NCBI GenBank assembly: GCA_032358255.1 | Contig: JAULBX010011878.1 | Coordinates: forward strand, 40,655-104,654 | From: Heterotrichella gracilis | Lineage: Eukaryota > Sar > Xanthophyceae > Tribonematales > Xanthonemataceae | DNA: 64,000 nucleotides | Direction of reading: 5' to 3' | Shown here: in pieces, positions 11,658 through 24,108 of the stretch | Numbering within the stretch: the stretch's first letter is position 1 | Layout: every line of letters begins with the position of its first letter | The notes under the pieces: generated by a model | The model's input: the letters and a program-made list of their open reading frames with translations, nothing else | Told to the model about the DNA's origin: nothing | Database searches by the model: none | Translations under genes and position numbers: made by a program

Positions 11658-14169
11658 CTGGGGAGTAGCGGGGATGGGATATGTGACAATTAGGTGGGAA
11701 TTATGATCACGATGTGGTGTCGCCAACGAAAGCGATGTAGTGTGTGGGAGTACAATATGGTAGGGGAGTGGACAAGGGTGCGGGTTCAGGGCTAGTTGCG
11801 GGGATGGGAGTGGGAACAGTCAGCAGATGTTGCTCAATTCCTCATACATATAGGTATGCTCATCGTGCCCCTGGTGGGCTTGCAGTGTGGGGTAGTGCAA
11901 AGTGGCATGGGAGTGGAGCGGGTTGTGGGGTGAGTTGATTGCGTGGCAATGGAGGTCCCTCAGGTGCATCTCCATTGCCTACTAACAAAGACGCAACCAT
12001 TACCGGTCATGAACCCGGGTATAGGGTTTGGAGCCACCTCGATCACAAGCGCAAGGTGCACTGAGTAAGCAAGGGGTGCACTGCACCCCGTAGGTGTTGC
12101 CCGACGTACCTTCGCAATAAACATCTACACTGGCCGGTGGTGGCCGGTGGTTGGGAACTAGGTCAGGGGTACACCAGTCGGGACACCATGCCTGATAGCA
12201 CCATGTCTGACGGTGCCAGATGCCCCAGCCACTGCCGCCACGACGTTGATCAGTGTGTCATGCTGCGGGTTCCCTGGGTGCAACTGCGAGATGCTCTGAG
12301 GCTACAATCGTGTACTTGTCCTCAGGAGGCTGTTGACTGTCATGGCTGTGGGTTGAGCCGGCTGTGCACAGGGCCCATAGGAGGAAGGGTGCAGCTGCTA
12401 TTTATGCAGTGAGACACTAATTTGGTGTTGCTGTACACAAACGGTCCCAATAACGACTCGAGCAGGCATACTGGCAAATAATGGGCACTGCAGTACTGGG
12501 CATATGCATGCATGCAAGCTTGCGATCATATGACCTTCCAACGCAGGTGTTCACCGTAGTATTTTAAAACCTACAGCTGGGACCCTCCTGATATGACTAT
12601 AGCACGTCTTATGGCAGCGACCGTGGCATTCAATTGGAAAGGCATGCATGCACTGTATCCGGCCCCCTGTCGTTTGGAGTGCCTGGACGTGCGTAGTGCC
12701 TGTGCAGTGCCTGAAGCAACATAAGCGGATGAAGAGAGCAGCAGTGGCTAAACAAGTGGTTCACGTTGCTGCTGTATATACACAGGCGTTTCCATAGTTA
12801 CTGCGTTTGAACAGCAGAATGCATGCATGCATCAGTGCGCACATGACCACGAGTGAGCACTGACGCAACAACACAAGCCACGCTACGTTCTGCAACGAGA
12901 ATTCAAGTCACGAAGCACTTGCTGCTAACGAAGCGGAAACAGCGCAGTAAACGCGCGGATTGGAGCTGATTACTGCCAGAGCGGGCTCCCACGCTATTCT
13001 GCCAAGACTGTTGGCAGAAGGGTCCCTTTACATAAGGACGCGGTTTGTTGGCACATTCCTGCCGCAAGTTGCACCTGGACCCTTATCCTTTTGGGGGATG
13101 CAGTCCTGCACTAGAGCCTGGGTTGGGATGGGGGGTGGGGTTTGGGATGGGGGTGGGGGTGGGAACTGTGGGCGAGTAGCCAACAGCCACACTGTTGAGC
13201 TCTGGCAGCGCCTCCAGCTCTAACAGCACCACCCCCAGCGGCACCACCACCTCCACCGCCCCGCAGCGCCAGCACCTCCTGGCTGCACCACACCTGACAG
13301 CACCACCACCCATGCAGCACAACCATTACCGTGCGCTGGCACCACTGGCAGTTGCTCACTCTGCCAGAGGGAGGTGGCAGCTCAGTGAGTGACCCGCGGG
13401 GCCACCATCTTAGCTGAGGTAAGCAGGCACCAGCGCAAGTGTGCAATCAGTGGTTTGACTATCGGCGCACCCGTGCCGTGCCGTCCCTTTGCGCATGACC
13501 ATGCACTCACAATCCCAGGCATGTACCTGATTCTTTCCTTGTACTATTGGTGCACGTACATGGGACCTGTGCAACTCTGGTGACTACTGGTGCGCCCCTT
13601 TTCTGCCCGTGTACCCGCCTGTGCCCTGTGCGTGCACTGCCATGACCCCCGGGCTCCCCCACACCTCATCTATGCACTCCTATGCCATTCATGATATCAA
13701 TACATTCCTGGTGACTATTGGTGAGCCCCCATGTGCCATGCTCACCCTCGTGGAGCCCTTGCATGCCCATCGCCTACCGTCACTGCCGCCTTCATATTCT
13801 AACCAACATTAATAAGCAAATTGGTAATAAGTGACTTGCCCTCCCCAAAATGATCAGTAGACCCCAATTCTTTCCATGGACGCCAGGGCATGGCTGGGGA
13901 AACTCCCCCTATACTACGGCTGTGCACCCCCTGCAGGGATCCCTGATGGCTGTTTGCACCCTTTGTGTGCACGATTGCCAGTGCCCTAACCCAGGGTTTA
14001 GGGTTTGGGGTTTGGTTGTCGATAACCCCCATAGGTTCCGTACCCCTGCAGGCCACAGGCATGAGGAAGGCAGGGGTGCTCAAGCTGTGCCATGGAGTTG
14101 CGCAGCGCCCTGCAATGCAAGAAGGACCCAGCAGGTGTCAAAGGCGATTGCGGTGAGCGCGCACGGCAG

Positions 14170-14285
14170 CATGAAAGGTGAGTACTAGCTAAGTCAGGTT
14201 AGTATCAGCTGGTCAGCTTGAGTACTAGCTAGGTCGTGTTAAGTACATACTAGCCAGTTCAGCTTAGTACTAGGTGGTACAGGAT
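14170..14285 (+). repeat. Degenerate tandem repeat rich in tactagct
   Basis: About four diverged units of 25-35 bp around agtactagctaggtc, alternating with gtcagcttgagtac-like joins. No coding sense. Confidence 0.6.
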
Positions 14286-16092
14286 TAGTTAACAAGCAAG
14301 AAATCCCACGTCCCATGGCCCACCAGTACCGTGCAGGCATGCGGGGTCTTAGCGCGTATGTGTCCCTGCTGCCTGTGGTAGCAGGCGGGGTCCTTCCTTG
14401 AGGCATCCCTTGGGGCTGAGCTGTGCGCATTGCATCATGATAGTGTTGGATAGCGCGCATTGCAATGAAATGTGCCCTGTGAATATGACCCCTATATGCG
14501 AAGCTTCTCATACACGCATCATATGGCTACGAGACCCTCATACACCCATGATACAACTGCGAGAAGCCATGAGACGTCTATGAGACGTGTGTGAGAAACC
14601 TCGTTTCCATAGTGTTGGCCCTATTGGTGATTATGGGCGCCTAATGCACTGCATGAGGCGTCGTTGCATGGGGTGGTGTGCGTGTGCGTCAGGGTGCAAT
14701 GCGTGGTGGCGAGTTAGGCTCGGTGCATTGCATCATGGTGCGCTGCGCTGGGGTGCTGCTCCGGTATTGCAGTCCTGCGTAACAGTTTGTCAGCTATCTA
14801 TGGCTATCAATCCAGTTCCCGCGCATGCATGTTTTGCAGTGGGGGATGTATACACAGGCTGCCATGCATGAGATGGTGGTGCGCTGCATTTGGATTGCAC
14901 TGGTCGGTGGTGTATTGGCCATGCGGCATGTGCACCATGGACCAGGATATACCACGGTAGGATAAATCTGGTGGAATAAGGTGGCGTTGCAGTGTGTGTG
15001 TGGTCGGGTGCGAGCTAGCTACACAGACCAGTGCAATCCTCGCATGCGCCTGTTTGGCAGGGGTGGGATTTGCATGGGTGGCGGTGCGTTGCGTTGGGCG
15101 CATTGAGGGATGGTGCTGTGGCCGTAATGCATGCATTGCAGTGCTCCAATTTGAAGTGTTGCAATGCGTATATTTCTTACCTATAAAATAGCAGTGGCGA
15201 GTAGAGCGTTCTCCAGGTATGGAGGTTCATTCGGCAGCGGTGGGCCATGCAAGTACTGGGCCAGTAATGTTGATGCAGCTGTAGAGCTGCGCATGCGTTG
15301 CGTTACAGGATCAAGAAAGGCTTCCAAGCATTTGCGTTGCACCTGCATGCAGCTTTCACATCAAGAGCTGCATCATGCAAATTTGATGCCTCACCATTGT
15401 AGAACCACAGCTGCACCATTTGATCTGCCATTCATGCACCTTTCAGGGGAGTTCAGAAGGTTTTCCATTCTACATGTCCACGTCCTGTTGGGGCCGGTTG
15501 GGGCCATTGTGGGTGAAGTTGGGACGACATGTGTGGCTACCAGAGGGGGTTCGGGTATTCCCAGAAGCACATGGGTCTCACAAGCCCACATGCATCATGC
15601 ATGCCGTCCATGTGCCGAAACTGACCCCGACTGCTTGGCTGCAGGAAGGTCGTCTACTAACCCACCTGGCAAGCTCAAGTAAACCTGCCACAAAAGGTGG
15701 GCTCACCACCTGTTGCCCACACGTGTGGCAGAACCCTTGAAGTTCATGTCGAATGGGTATTCAGCCAGTGCACGTTTTTGAACCGTGAGTTTTTGGCCTC
15801 ATAGCAACGATTACAAGGACGTTCTGCGCCGCTGGCAACTGATTGCTTCACACACTGAAAGGGTAAGACCAGCCGTCAAGGCACGTTTGCAGATGTTGCA
15901 TTTTCGACAGTGAACAAGCACGCGGCCTGTTTACAGCACTGGAAGCCTCAGGTCTAGACGATTTTTGCCCTCCCAAAGCCTTGCTTATAAAAGACGTCCA
16001 CACCTGCCACCCAGCCGGCATTACTTGCAGTGCAAGCTAAGCTTCAAAAGAGTTGTAATTGCGCTGTGCACAAATCGTCCAAATATTCCACT

Positions 16093-16133
16093 GTCCCTTG
16101 GTCAAGGTATACCGTATACCTTGACCAAGGGAC
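16093..16133. repeat. Perfect 41-bp palindrome
   Basis: Arms GTCCCTTGGTCAAGGTATAC and its exact complement with one central base. It lies about 2.9 kb from any recognised gene. The following bases carry a short direct repeat, ccttcagg. It could be a fold-back mobile element or a hairpin left by repair; no target duplication was found. Confidence 0.85.
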
Positions 16134-17094
16134 CTTCAGGGCCTTCAGGTATACAGCTGCCACTCCCTCCTGCAATCAGACCAAGGTGGATGCGGGACGT
16201 TTCTGACCCAAGTCTCGCCTGGCTTTGCAGACTTGACACTCAGGAAGATCAACAGCCGTCAGCTCTTCGTTGCTGCCACCTGTAGTAGCTCTGCTGCTCC
16301 CAAGTATTGTAAGGACCCTTCCTCAACTGCACCACTTTCAGAGAGGTCGATTGTCAGAGGTGACTGGTGCTCTTGACTGCCTAAAGATTGCAGCTTGCAA
16401 CCAATCCTAACCTCAAGACACCAACGTGGCCTCCCACCTCAAGCTTCAACTGAGGTTGCCCAGTGACCGATTCCCAGACAGGTGAGCCCTTAGTTTGCAT
16501 GGGGTATTCTATCAACTTGAAGGTAACGGGTTTTTGAAAGTAAGTGGGGTTTGATATGCCATGGCACCCCATGGATTGCTGCACCGCAGCCTGCAGGCGA
16601 TGCTATACCAGACCATTAATTAGGGCCAGGGAATTACGCGCTGCACTACCCACCATGCCTCGTGGCGCCATGTGCGGCCTCCCTTTGCTGCGTGCCATGT
16701 AATGGCACAACGCACCTGCATCATGCACTGGAGTGCAGCATTGAGGAAAATTACACTGGCTGGTGTGGCTGTGGGCTTTGCTCATGCAGTGAGTGCACCA
16801 GGGGCATGCAGTGCACATTCATCCTGATACACGCCTCTGATTCATTGGTAGATACTGGGTTACATGCGTTTCAGCACTACAACCAGTCTAGCTGTCCGCC
16901 TTGCACAATTGGCCAAGCAGCTAAGTCCTGGCACTGTCTGATTTGTTGCATCATTGAACGTGATGGGCTGCGCCATAATGCAAGCCATCCCATGGGTACG
17001 CTAGGCATTGTGTAGCTTCAGCGCCATTGTCCCGCGCACTTTGCATCGCATGTCTCAAGCTTGTTTAGCCTACTTTGCAGGGTGTGGTGCCATG

Positions 17095-17405
17095 CAGTGG
17101 TGTGCGAATGGATGGCTGATGCTGCGGTACTTGCAGTGGCTGTGTTGTGAACCCTAGCGGGTTTGCAGTGGCCGTATCTTAAACCCTAGTAGGGCTTACA
17201 GTGACAGGTGTTGGCAGAACCTACAGTAGGGTTTACAGTGGCAGATGTGGTGCACGCTAGGGTGCAGTGACCGTGCATGACAAACTATGAGGGTGCAGTG
17301 TTGTATCTTCATGAGCCCTACTAGGATGCAGTGTCGGCGTTGGTGAAACTCTACTAGGCCGCAGTGGCCAAGGTGGATGTTCCCTAGCAGGGGTTGCAGG
17401 GTGCG
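17095..17405 (+). repeat. Minisatellite of about 48-bp degenerate units
   Basis: Six or so diverged units combining gcagtgg(c/t) with a ccctag.agggtt-like piece. The unit contains a telomere-like half motif. No open frame persists. Confidence 0.65.
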
Positions 17406-18519
17406 TAATGTTGAGCCCTAATAGCGTGGCATGGATTGCATTGTGGGGCTCATTTGCCAGCTGGCTTGCGCCAGTGCGGTTTGCCACCTGTCGCTCCAGT
17501 GCTCAGTGCAGCGTATTGCGCCCCCATCATGTAGCACAACCTATCCCCTCTTTCAAATCACAGTTTTGCGCACAGCACGCTTGCCTAGTTACCCACTTTG
17601 AAAATCCGGTCTGAGTAGGGTTTAGGGTTTTGGGATTAGGGTCTATCGCCATCACGTCGTGCCCCTGCTTTACCAACACCCCACCATCCAGCCATGCTGA
17701 CCACTTACCGCCACTCACGCAGGCAGCCGCTCCTCCTGTCTCCACACCCCACCTCACACCACAACACCTCGCCCCTCCCCCCACCCACCACTAGCCTCGC
17801 CATGACCTGGCAGGAGGGCGGCCCTCCCCCCGCGCCGCTGCCGCCGCTGCCACCACTGCACCCTGCCCTGCCCTGTCACAGGCTGCTGCCGGTGGTTGTC
17901 CAGCAGCATGGCACAGGTGGGTGGAAATGGTGGTGGTTTGGGGGCTAGGGGCCTGGGGGCCGGTGGGTTGCTGCTGGGTGTGGTTTGGAATCCAGGGCAG
18001 GAACTAGACAGATAAATTGGCCCATAAATTAATATGTATAGATGAACTAGCGGAGCCCTTTGTGACGCTTTTTCTTTGGTGGCCTCGCATGCTAGCATTG
18101 CCAACTTGCCAGCTAGCATGCCCGCATGCCAGTTGGCAATAGATACAGTAAGCATCCCAAGATCAGGTTCCCATCTAGGCACAGTGTATGTCAACCAAGC
18201 AGGCATGCATGATCGAAAAAACCTAGTCCACAAGTAGTTACCCTTTCTGGTGTGCATATGGGATGCACAAAAGTCCCCAAAAGGATCTGGCCTGGCCCTA
18301 GGTGCTGCCAACAGATGAGGTGCCTGTTAGGAGTAGTGTGGAGGCATGGACAACTGGCCCACCAAGCAACCCACCTTGCCAGCGCTGATATCGTCAGGCG
18401 TTTGCCGCGTAAGGTTGGTGCGCTCCTGATCAGTACCTTGCCACGCCCAAGTGCTGAGCGATCGGTTAGTTGAGGGTTACGCTAATCACATTTTACGTTA
18501 GTCACGCCAGGCGCAGGCA

Positions 18520-18560
18520 GGTTGGAACCCAGGTTGGAACCCAGGTTGGAGCGGATTTCG
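18520..18560 (+). repeat. Three tandem 14-bp repeats
   Basis: The unit ggttggaacccagg occurs nearly three times upstream of the AP2-domain gene, probably in its 5'UTR or promoter. Translated it would give QVGTQVGTQVGA, but no gene model uses it. Confidence 0.75.
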
Positions 18561-19037
18561 CCCCATATTGCTACATTTCCCCGACCCCATACATTTTTGC
18601 CCCGTCCGAACCCGCCTGTTTCCCCCCTCAAAACACCCTTGGAGCCGCAAACTCGATTTCGCATTTTAAACACTTGGACGGTGGGTTGATCAACCTCTCC
18701 GCAGCTTCCGGGACCTGCATTTGTTCCAGTGCTTTCTCAGGCCTTTTTGCCCGATCGTATGTTGGTTAGCAAACCGTGCCTGCACCTTCTATAACCGACC
18801 TACAAACGCGTTCAACCTTTCACTCGCCGTCATTCACTACTTTAACGCGCCGTTGCTCGCCCACTTTACTGAAAACCATCGTTGACATCGAGCGGGGGGG
18901 TTTTCCGCGGGTTGCCAATTCTCAGCTGCTACTCAGTTCCTGCATAGGCCACACGCCCTACCACGACGTGTAACGCGCTCCAGCACCTCTCACCCCAGCG
19001 ATGTGTGTGTGATCCAGCGCGCCCCAGCAACCCCCTC

Positions 19038-22000
19038 ATGGCTCCGTTAGTCCTCCCACCGCCGGTCCTGCCGCAGTCAGCCACCCACGCTTTCCCCACC
19101 GCCTGCCATGCCAACAGCCTCGCCAGTACCATTGACAGCGCCACGTCCGACAGAGTCGTCCCCATGCTCGATATCAACCCCAGCTTTGAGCACTTGACCG
19201 ACCACAGCACTATGAGCACCAGCAGCGAGGAGCTGGCTTCGGACGTGTCCAGTCCCACCAGGTGCGTGCGTGTACCGCGTGTGTGCGACATGGCACGCGG
19301 GAAGGGATTACGAGACGGGCGTGTAGAGGGGTGGCGCGCACACGGCGCTGGCGCCCGGTCGTCCGGGGCCACGAAAATACTATCGCGGTGTATGTGTGCG
19401 CGCTGTGGTACCACGTATTTTGTGTTGACATCCTGCGGTATGCTGCCAGGCAGCGGCGTGGCATGCGTGGCTGCCTGGCACAGCATGGCACATCGATGGC
19501 ACATTCTGTGTGGGTGGAAAACATGTCGATTTTGTGCTCGCCTTCTCCTTGCACCCCCACCCCTCCCCCCACTCCTGACACCCTAACACCCACCAAAAGC
19601 GCCTCACCCACCCACCCCCCACACTCCACCACCTCCACTGCCCACCCACACCCTCCCCTCCCCTCCTGCAGCCACTCCCACTCCACCGGCGCCGCCACCT
19701 CCGCGCCCCCCCTGGTCCGGCACTTCCTGTCGGACCTGCAAGAGGACTTTTTCGAGGCGCTGCGGGAGGACGACCCCGACGCCATGGCGGACATTGACTG
19801 TGGCAATGAGATGGCGCAGCTGGTTGAGTTGCAGGAGGCCGCCCTGAGGAAGATAGCGGAGGAGGCCGCCAAGCGGCGGGGCCCCAGGGGCGGCAGCTCG
19901 CGCTTCAGGGGCGTCACGCAGCACAGGTGGGTGGTGGGAGAGGGTGTGGCGCGGGGAGGGTGTTCTCACTTTGCTATATTGAGGCGTATGACCAAACCCC
20001 GGTCACCATGCAAATTATGAGGCTTGCTGCTTGGGGGCCACATGTGGAACAGCCTCAGTTGTGCAGAAACCCTGAAACCCTAAAGGACCCTTAAAACTAA
20101 ACCCAGCTTCTCTACAGAACCCTAACCCTCCACCCCCCCGGCAGGCGCACCAAGAAGTGGGAGGCTCACATCTGGGACAACCGCAAGCAGCTGTACCTGG
20201 GCGGGTACGACATCGAGGAGCACGCGGGGGTGGCGCACGACATCATGGCCATCAAGTGCCGCCTGCACGCGCCCATCAACTTCCCGCTGGACGAGTTCAA
20301 GGCCCTGGTGGGGCCCATCAGGGCGCTCACCAAGGACACGATAGTGTACCTGCTGCGCAAGAAGGGCACGTCTATCGGGCTCAAGGCGCGGCAGGCCACC
20401 ACGGTCAAGAAGACCATCCGCAAGCCAAAGCGCAAGGTGCGGGTGGCCGCGTGCAGGGTTGTGTTGTGTGGGGACTTGATGTTGGTGGGGCAAGGGTGGT
20501 GTGGTGGGATGTAGCCTGTGGGGTCCGGAGTTGTAGTGGTGGCATGTGGCCTGAAGTGAACAAATGTCGGGCGTTTCCATGGCGAGACCCAGAACCTGTG
20601 CATGCAGCCAGGCAAGGCACGGCATTCATATACTTGTACACACACATATATATATGACATGTGACTGATATGCCACCTTGCCCCCCTCAAAGGCTGGCAG
20701 GACGCCCCGCACCAGGCCCACCCAGGCCCTGCACGCGCGCAGCCCAAGCCCTGCGCCCCCAGTGGCCCGCTCGCGCGCCTCCAGCCCCGCGCCCTCCCCT
20801 CTTCCTCAATCGCTGTTCACCCCCTTCTCGACAGCGCCAGCCTTTACCGGGCCCTCTTCAAGGGTACGCAATTTAGTTCCTGTATGCCGGTATACCAACC
20901 CCAACTTAACAGTGTTTGTGACGGAAGTGATTGCCTCCTCTTTGTTTGTCTTGTGTTTGTTTCTGGGGTAACAGTTTTACTTTTAAAAACAGTTTTTTAT
21001 CTGACACGTCACCCTGTCGTGCAGGCCCAGCAGGCAGCCGAGATTGACGTGACCCGCAGTGTGAGCGTTGAGCTGCTGGCGAACCTCGAGCCCCTGCCCT
21101 CCATGCCCTCTATGATGGAGTTCCTCAACACCGCCACCTGGCAGTGCGCGCCCGACGCCGCCATGTGCGAGTCGCTGACGGGGGCCATGATGCCCAAGGA
21201 GCACATAGCGGTGATGGGCATGGAGGTGAGTGCTGCTGCCAGCATTGTGTGGAAAACGAAGCATTTTTTTGATGTTTGTTATAAACAAATTAAGTACCAG
21301 ACATGCATTTGCAGCGGTCTTTGATGGTCATAGGATTCCTGCTCATCTCATGAAGGGTGAACAAAGTAGGTATAGTGCGGTTTCGTACATGCTGTAGGCA
21401 TGCTTTGTTGCATTGATTCCCTCCCCTCCGTCACCTACCCCCTCCCTCCCTCCCCCTTTGCAGGCCTCCACGCAGCAGCACCAGCCGGCATACCACCACA
21501 CCATCCGCCCCGCGGCCACCCCCCTCACCCTCCTCCCCGCGCCCCGCCTGGCCCCCCACCAGTCGCCATCCCCCTCGCCAGCCCACGCCACCTTGTCCAA
21601 CGGGGCGCAGCAGCGTCTGCAGCACCTCATCCAGAGCGGCAAGGGGGCATCGATACACGGGGGCAAGGGGATGGCGCTCATGCAGCAGCAGCAGCAGCAG
21701 CAGCCGGAGAGTGGCTTCAGCTTTGGTGCGTCGCAGCGGCCGGCCCCGCTGCTCAAGCGTGCAAGTACGTGATTGGTGGGCTTGCTAATTGCTATCCTGA
21801 TTGTGTATCAAATTATGTGTTGGTCACAGCCATTACGTATTTTACTCACCCGTTTGCAAACGCTGCTGATGCCTGACAAGCGGTTTAGGGTATTAGGTGC
21901 TTGGTTTAACCTAACCAGTGTGGTTGCACCTGCCTGTGACCCTTCTCTACCCTGCACCAGCTGCCACACCGCATCCACGTCTGACCCCTGTTCACCCCTC

Positions 22001-22199
22001 CCTCCCTGCAGGCATAGACGGCGCTCCCTCAGGCTTCATTCCCGGGTTCGTGCCCCTGCAGCCGGCAGACGCCTCATTTTCAGCAATGCTGGACTCCCTG
22101 TTCCCTGAATTTGAGTCCCTCCCCTCCATGGCCATCCCAGACAGTACCACCCCCTTTGTCGGGAGCACGTGGATCAACAGCCTGCCCTCCATCTGCTAA
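19038..22199 (+). CDS. AP2-domain transcription factor
   Basis: Seven exons (19038-19261, 19672-19926, 20145-20436, 20693-20863, 21025-21225, 21464-21764, 22012-22199) join in phase to 543 residues. A single AP2 DNA-binding domain spans about residues 152-215: SSRFRGVTQHR, then KKWEAHIWD, then LYLGGYDIEEHAGVAHDI and INFPLDEF. The YRG half and the RAYD-like half are split by an intron, as is usual in AP2 genes. The motif set is closer to plant AP2/AINTEGUMENTA repeats than to ERF proteins, but only one repeat is present. A basic stretch VKKTIRKPKRK after the domain is a likely nuclear signal. The rest is rich in Pro, Ser, Ala and Gln, with a run of seven Gln in exon 6, typical of an activation region. 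ATG at 19038 is the first in frame; the frame open before it begins only with GTG. Target genes are unknown. Confidence 0.9.
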
Positions 22200-24108
22200 A
22201 CCCTTGGATAAAGTCAAGTGCCTACAATGGACTCGGCAGTCGTATACCATTATGATGGCTGGGACCCTGCAGGGCGCTTGTCATTGTCAGCTGTTTTTGG
22301 TGGCGGTGGCTGACCTTGGGGTGCAGCAGGAATCGGCAGGGGGTGGGGGTGAGTGCGAGGAGAACGGAAGTACTTTGAACTGAGAAGGGATTGCAATTTG
22401 GGGGGGAGGGGCAGCAGCAGTGTGGGGCTGGCGCCTGTATTGGGGCGTCAGCGGCTTTGGGCTGGAAGGTATATACAAGTGTGCACCCATGCACAGCCCA
22501 CTGACAAGAACCCGCCAGGCAGGGGGCCTGGCGCAAGACTGCGCAGCAATACGTTGCTGTACATTAAAAAAGCACTGCGATCTACTGATAGGGCTCAGCA
22601 CCTGTATACTTTTTTAATTTATACGGGAGATGCACTGCTACAAAACTTAATAGTGATCCAGCTAGCGCTGCCGCGATATGTAGTTTACTTGTTTGGATCA
22701 ATGCTGCAGCACTGCCAGCACTTTGCAGCAAACGGCGTAAATTTGTCCTGCGCCGCTGTCTGTTACAAGTGCCCTCAGAAAATTTTTTCTCCGCGTTGTG
22801 GCGCCAGCCTGGTCTTGGCGCACATCGGTAGTATATCTGTGCTCTGCAGTGTTTTAAACACATTACTATTGGTTTAGCATGGCAGCATAGCCTGCTGCTG
22901 TAAGGTACTGAGGACCTTACCTTGTGCCCAGAATGTTTGCTCTTCTTCTGGTGGGGGATGTACCCTATTAGGGTTTAGTAAACCCTCAGCAAGTCGAGTG
23001 GAGAGGTACTGTTGAGTTGGTGTACAATAGTGCTTCCGAGTGGTGAGAGTTTGAACTTGAATGCTGTGAGCGTTGCAAGTTTTTTGTAATAACATGAAAA
23101 GAAAAGCAATGGCAGTGGCCTATCAGTGGCTACTCTCTTAGCAGAGACATGCATAGGGTGGCATAGCAACTGCACAGTCATGGAACCCATTCTTAGAGGG
23201 CATAACGAACGGTGAAAACCCTCACGGAAAATGGCCAGAGTTCAACGAGGTAAGGCAGGCATTTTGTGGCCCCCTCAGTGTGCGCGTTCCCTCCTGTGTG
23301 TGCAAGCAAGGTTTTGTGGCCACTGGGAGTGTGTTGGGCTCTGCATCTGTGGTTAGAAGCCGGGCAGAATTGTGGGTCTAGCTTGGCAGCAAAGCAGGCG
23401 ATTGAACAGGGAGCACAAGTAGCAAGGTGACACTGCCTCCAGCCAGGGCTCCTTTATGGTGGCTGCACTTGTTGGTTCCCTTTTACCAGCGTGCACCGTT
23501 AGCAGTGGCAGACTGATGCCGACAGGGTGACTGTGCCAAGCCTTGTGTATCCTAGCTGGCATCCTTGGTGGCACTAGAGGGCATCCATGGCAATCAACTG
23601 GGGGCATCCACGGCATTTAACATGCACGTGCAAACACTTGGGTGGATCGTGCCCTGGCGCAGATATGCGGGTGGGCGACTGCGGAGCTTCAGTTACGCAA
23701 GCGTCACTGCTTTACGATCTGTTTTCCGAAAAAAAGCTTCTGTCATTCCAATGCCATGGTTGTATATACATTTTTAGTAAACTGCCCGCCCGGAAAGCCT
23801 TGTTCGACGCACAACCTTCCTTGGCTCAACACCTTCCTACAACACGGATGCAAGCATGCGCCGCAGGCCTATACTTGAGCCCGAACAGGCAAATGCTTTC
23901 TTGAACCAACAGCGGACTGTCGAGTCGACTGTCAAAAAGCAATCGTCGCCCACAGAGCCTCGGACCATCCTAGTATTGATAACACCTAATAACGTCTAAG
24001 ACCACGCAACTGGGTTAAATTACCGAGTGCGTGCTGCCGCAAAACTGCCTTTGTTGCTGCTAGGAGCAATCTTGACAGTTCCGTAGATCCTGCACCCGAG
24101 TTTCAAAC
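22200..24108. other. AP2-gene 3'UTR and intergenic spacer
   Basis: No gene recognised. A 174-codon open frame through 22353-22877 overlaps the expected 3'UTR and shows no domain. A TGTAA motif at 22899-22903 lies 700 bases after the AP2-gene stop. The right end should hold the promoter of the gene starting at 24109. Confidence 0.5.
22899..22903 (+). promoter_or_regulatory. Candidate TGTAA poly(A) signal of AP2-domain gene
   Basis: TGTAA on the gene strand 700 bases after the stop codon, in line with the long 3'UTRs of this algal group. Confidence 0.35.

Larger units (their letters stand above)
11658..19037. other. Gene-poor 7.4-kb stretch
   Basis: No conserved protein recognised. Many short open frames exist (up to 185 codons) but none has a familiar domain or a spliced continuation. 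It should contain the missing MFS first exon near its left end and the promoter and 5'UTR of the AP2-domain gene near its right end (about 18480-19037, non-repetitive). A possible small exon with good donor context ends near 17915 but lacks a partner. Minisatellites at 14170-14285 and 17095-17405, three 14-bp repeats at about 18520-18560 and a palindrome at 16093-16133 are listed separately. Confidence 0.45.

Noticed and set aside
17801-17915. Possible exon starting MTWQEGG with donor near 17915
   Set aside because: Proline-rich chance frame without an acceptor partner or a downstream exon in phase.
22353-22877. 174-codon open frame downstream of the AP2-domain gene
   Set aside because: No motif, non-ATG-rich context and position in the expected 3'UTR; treated as chance.
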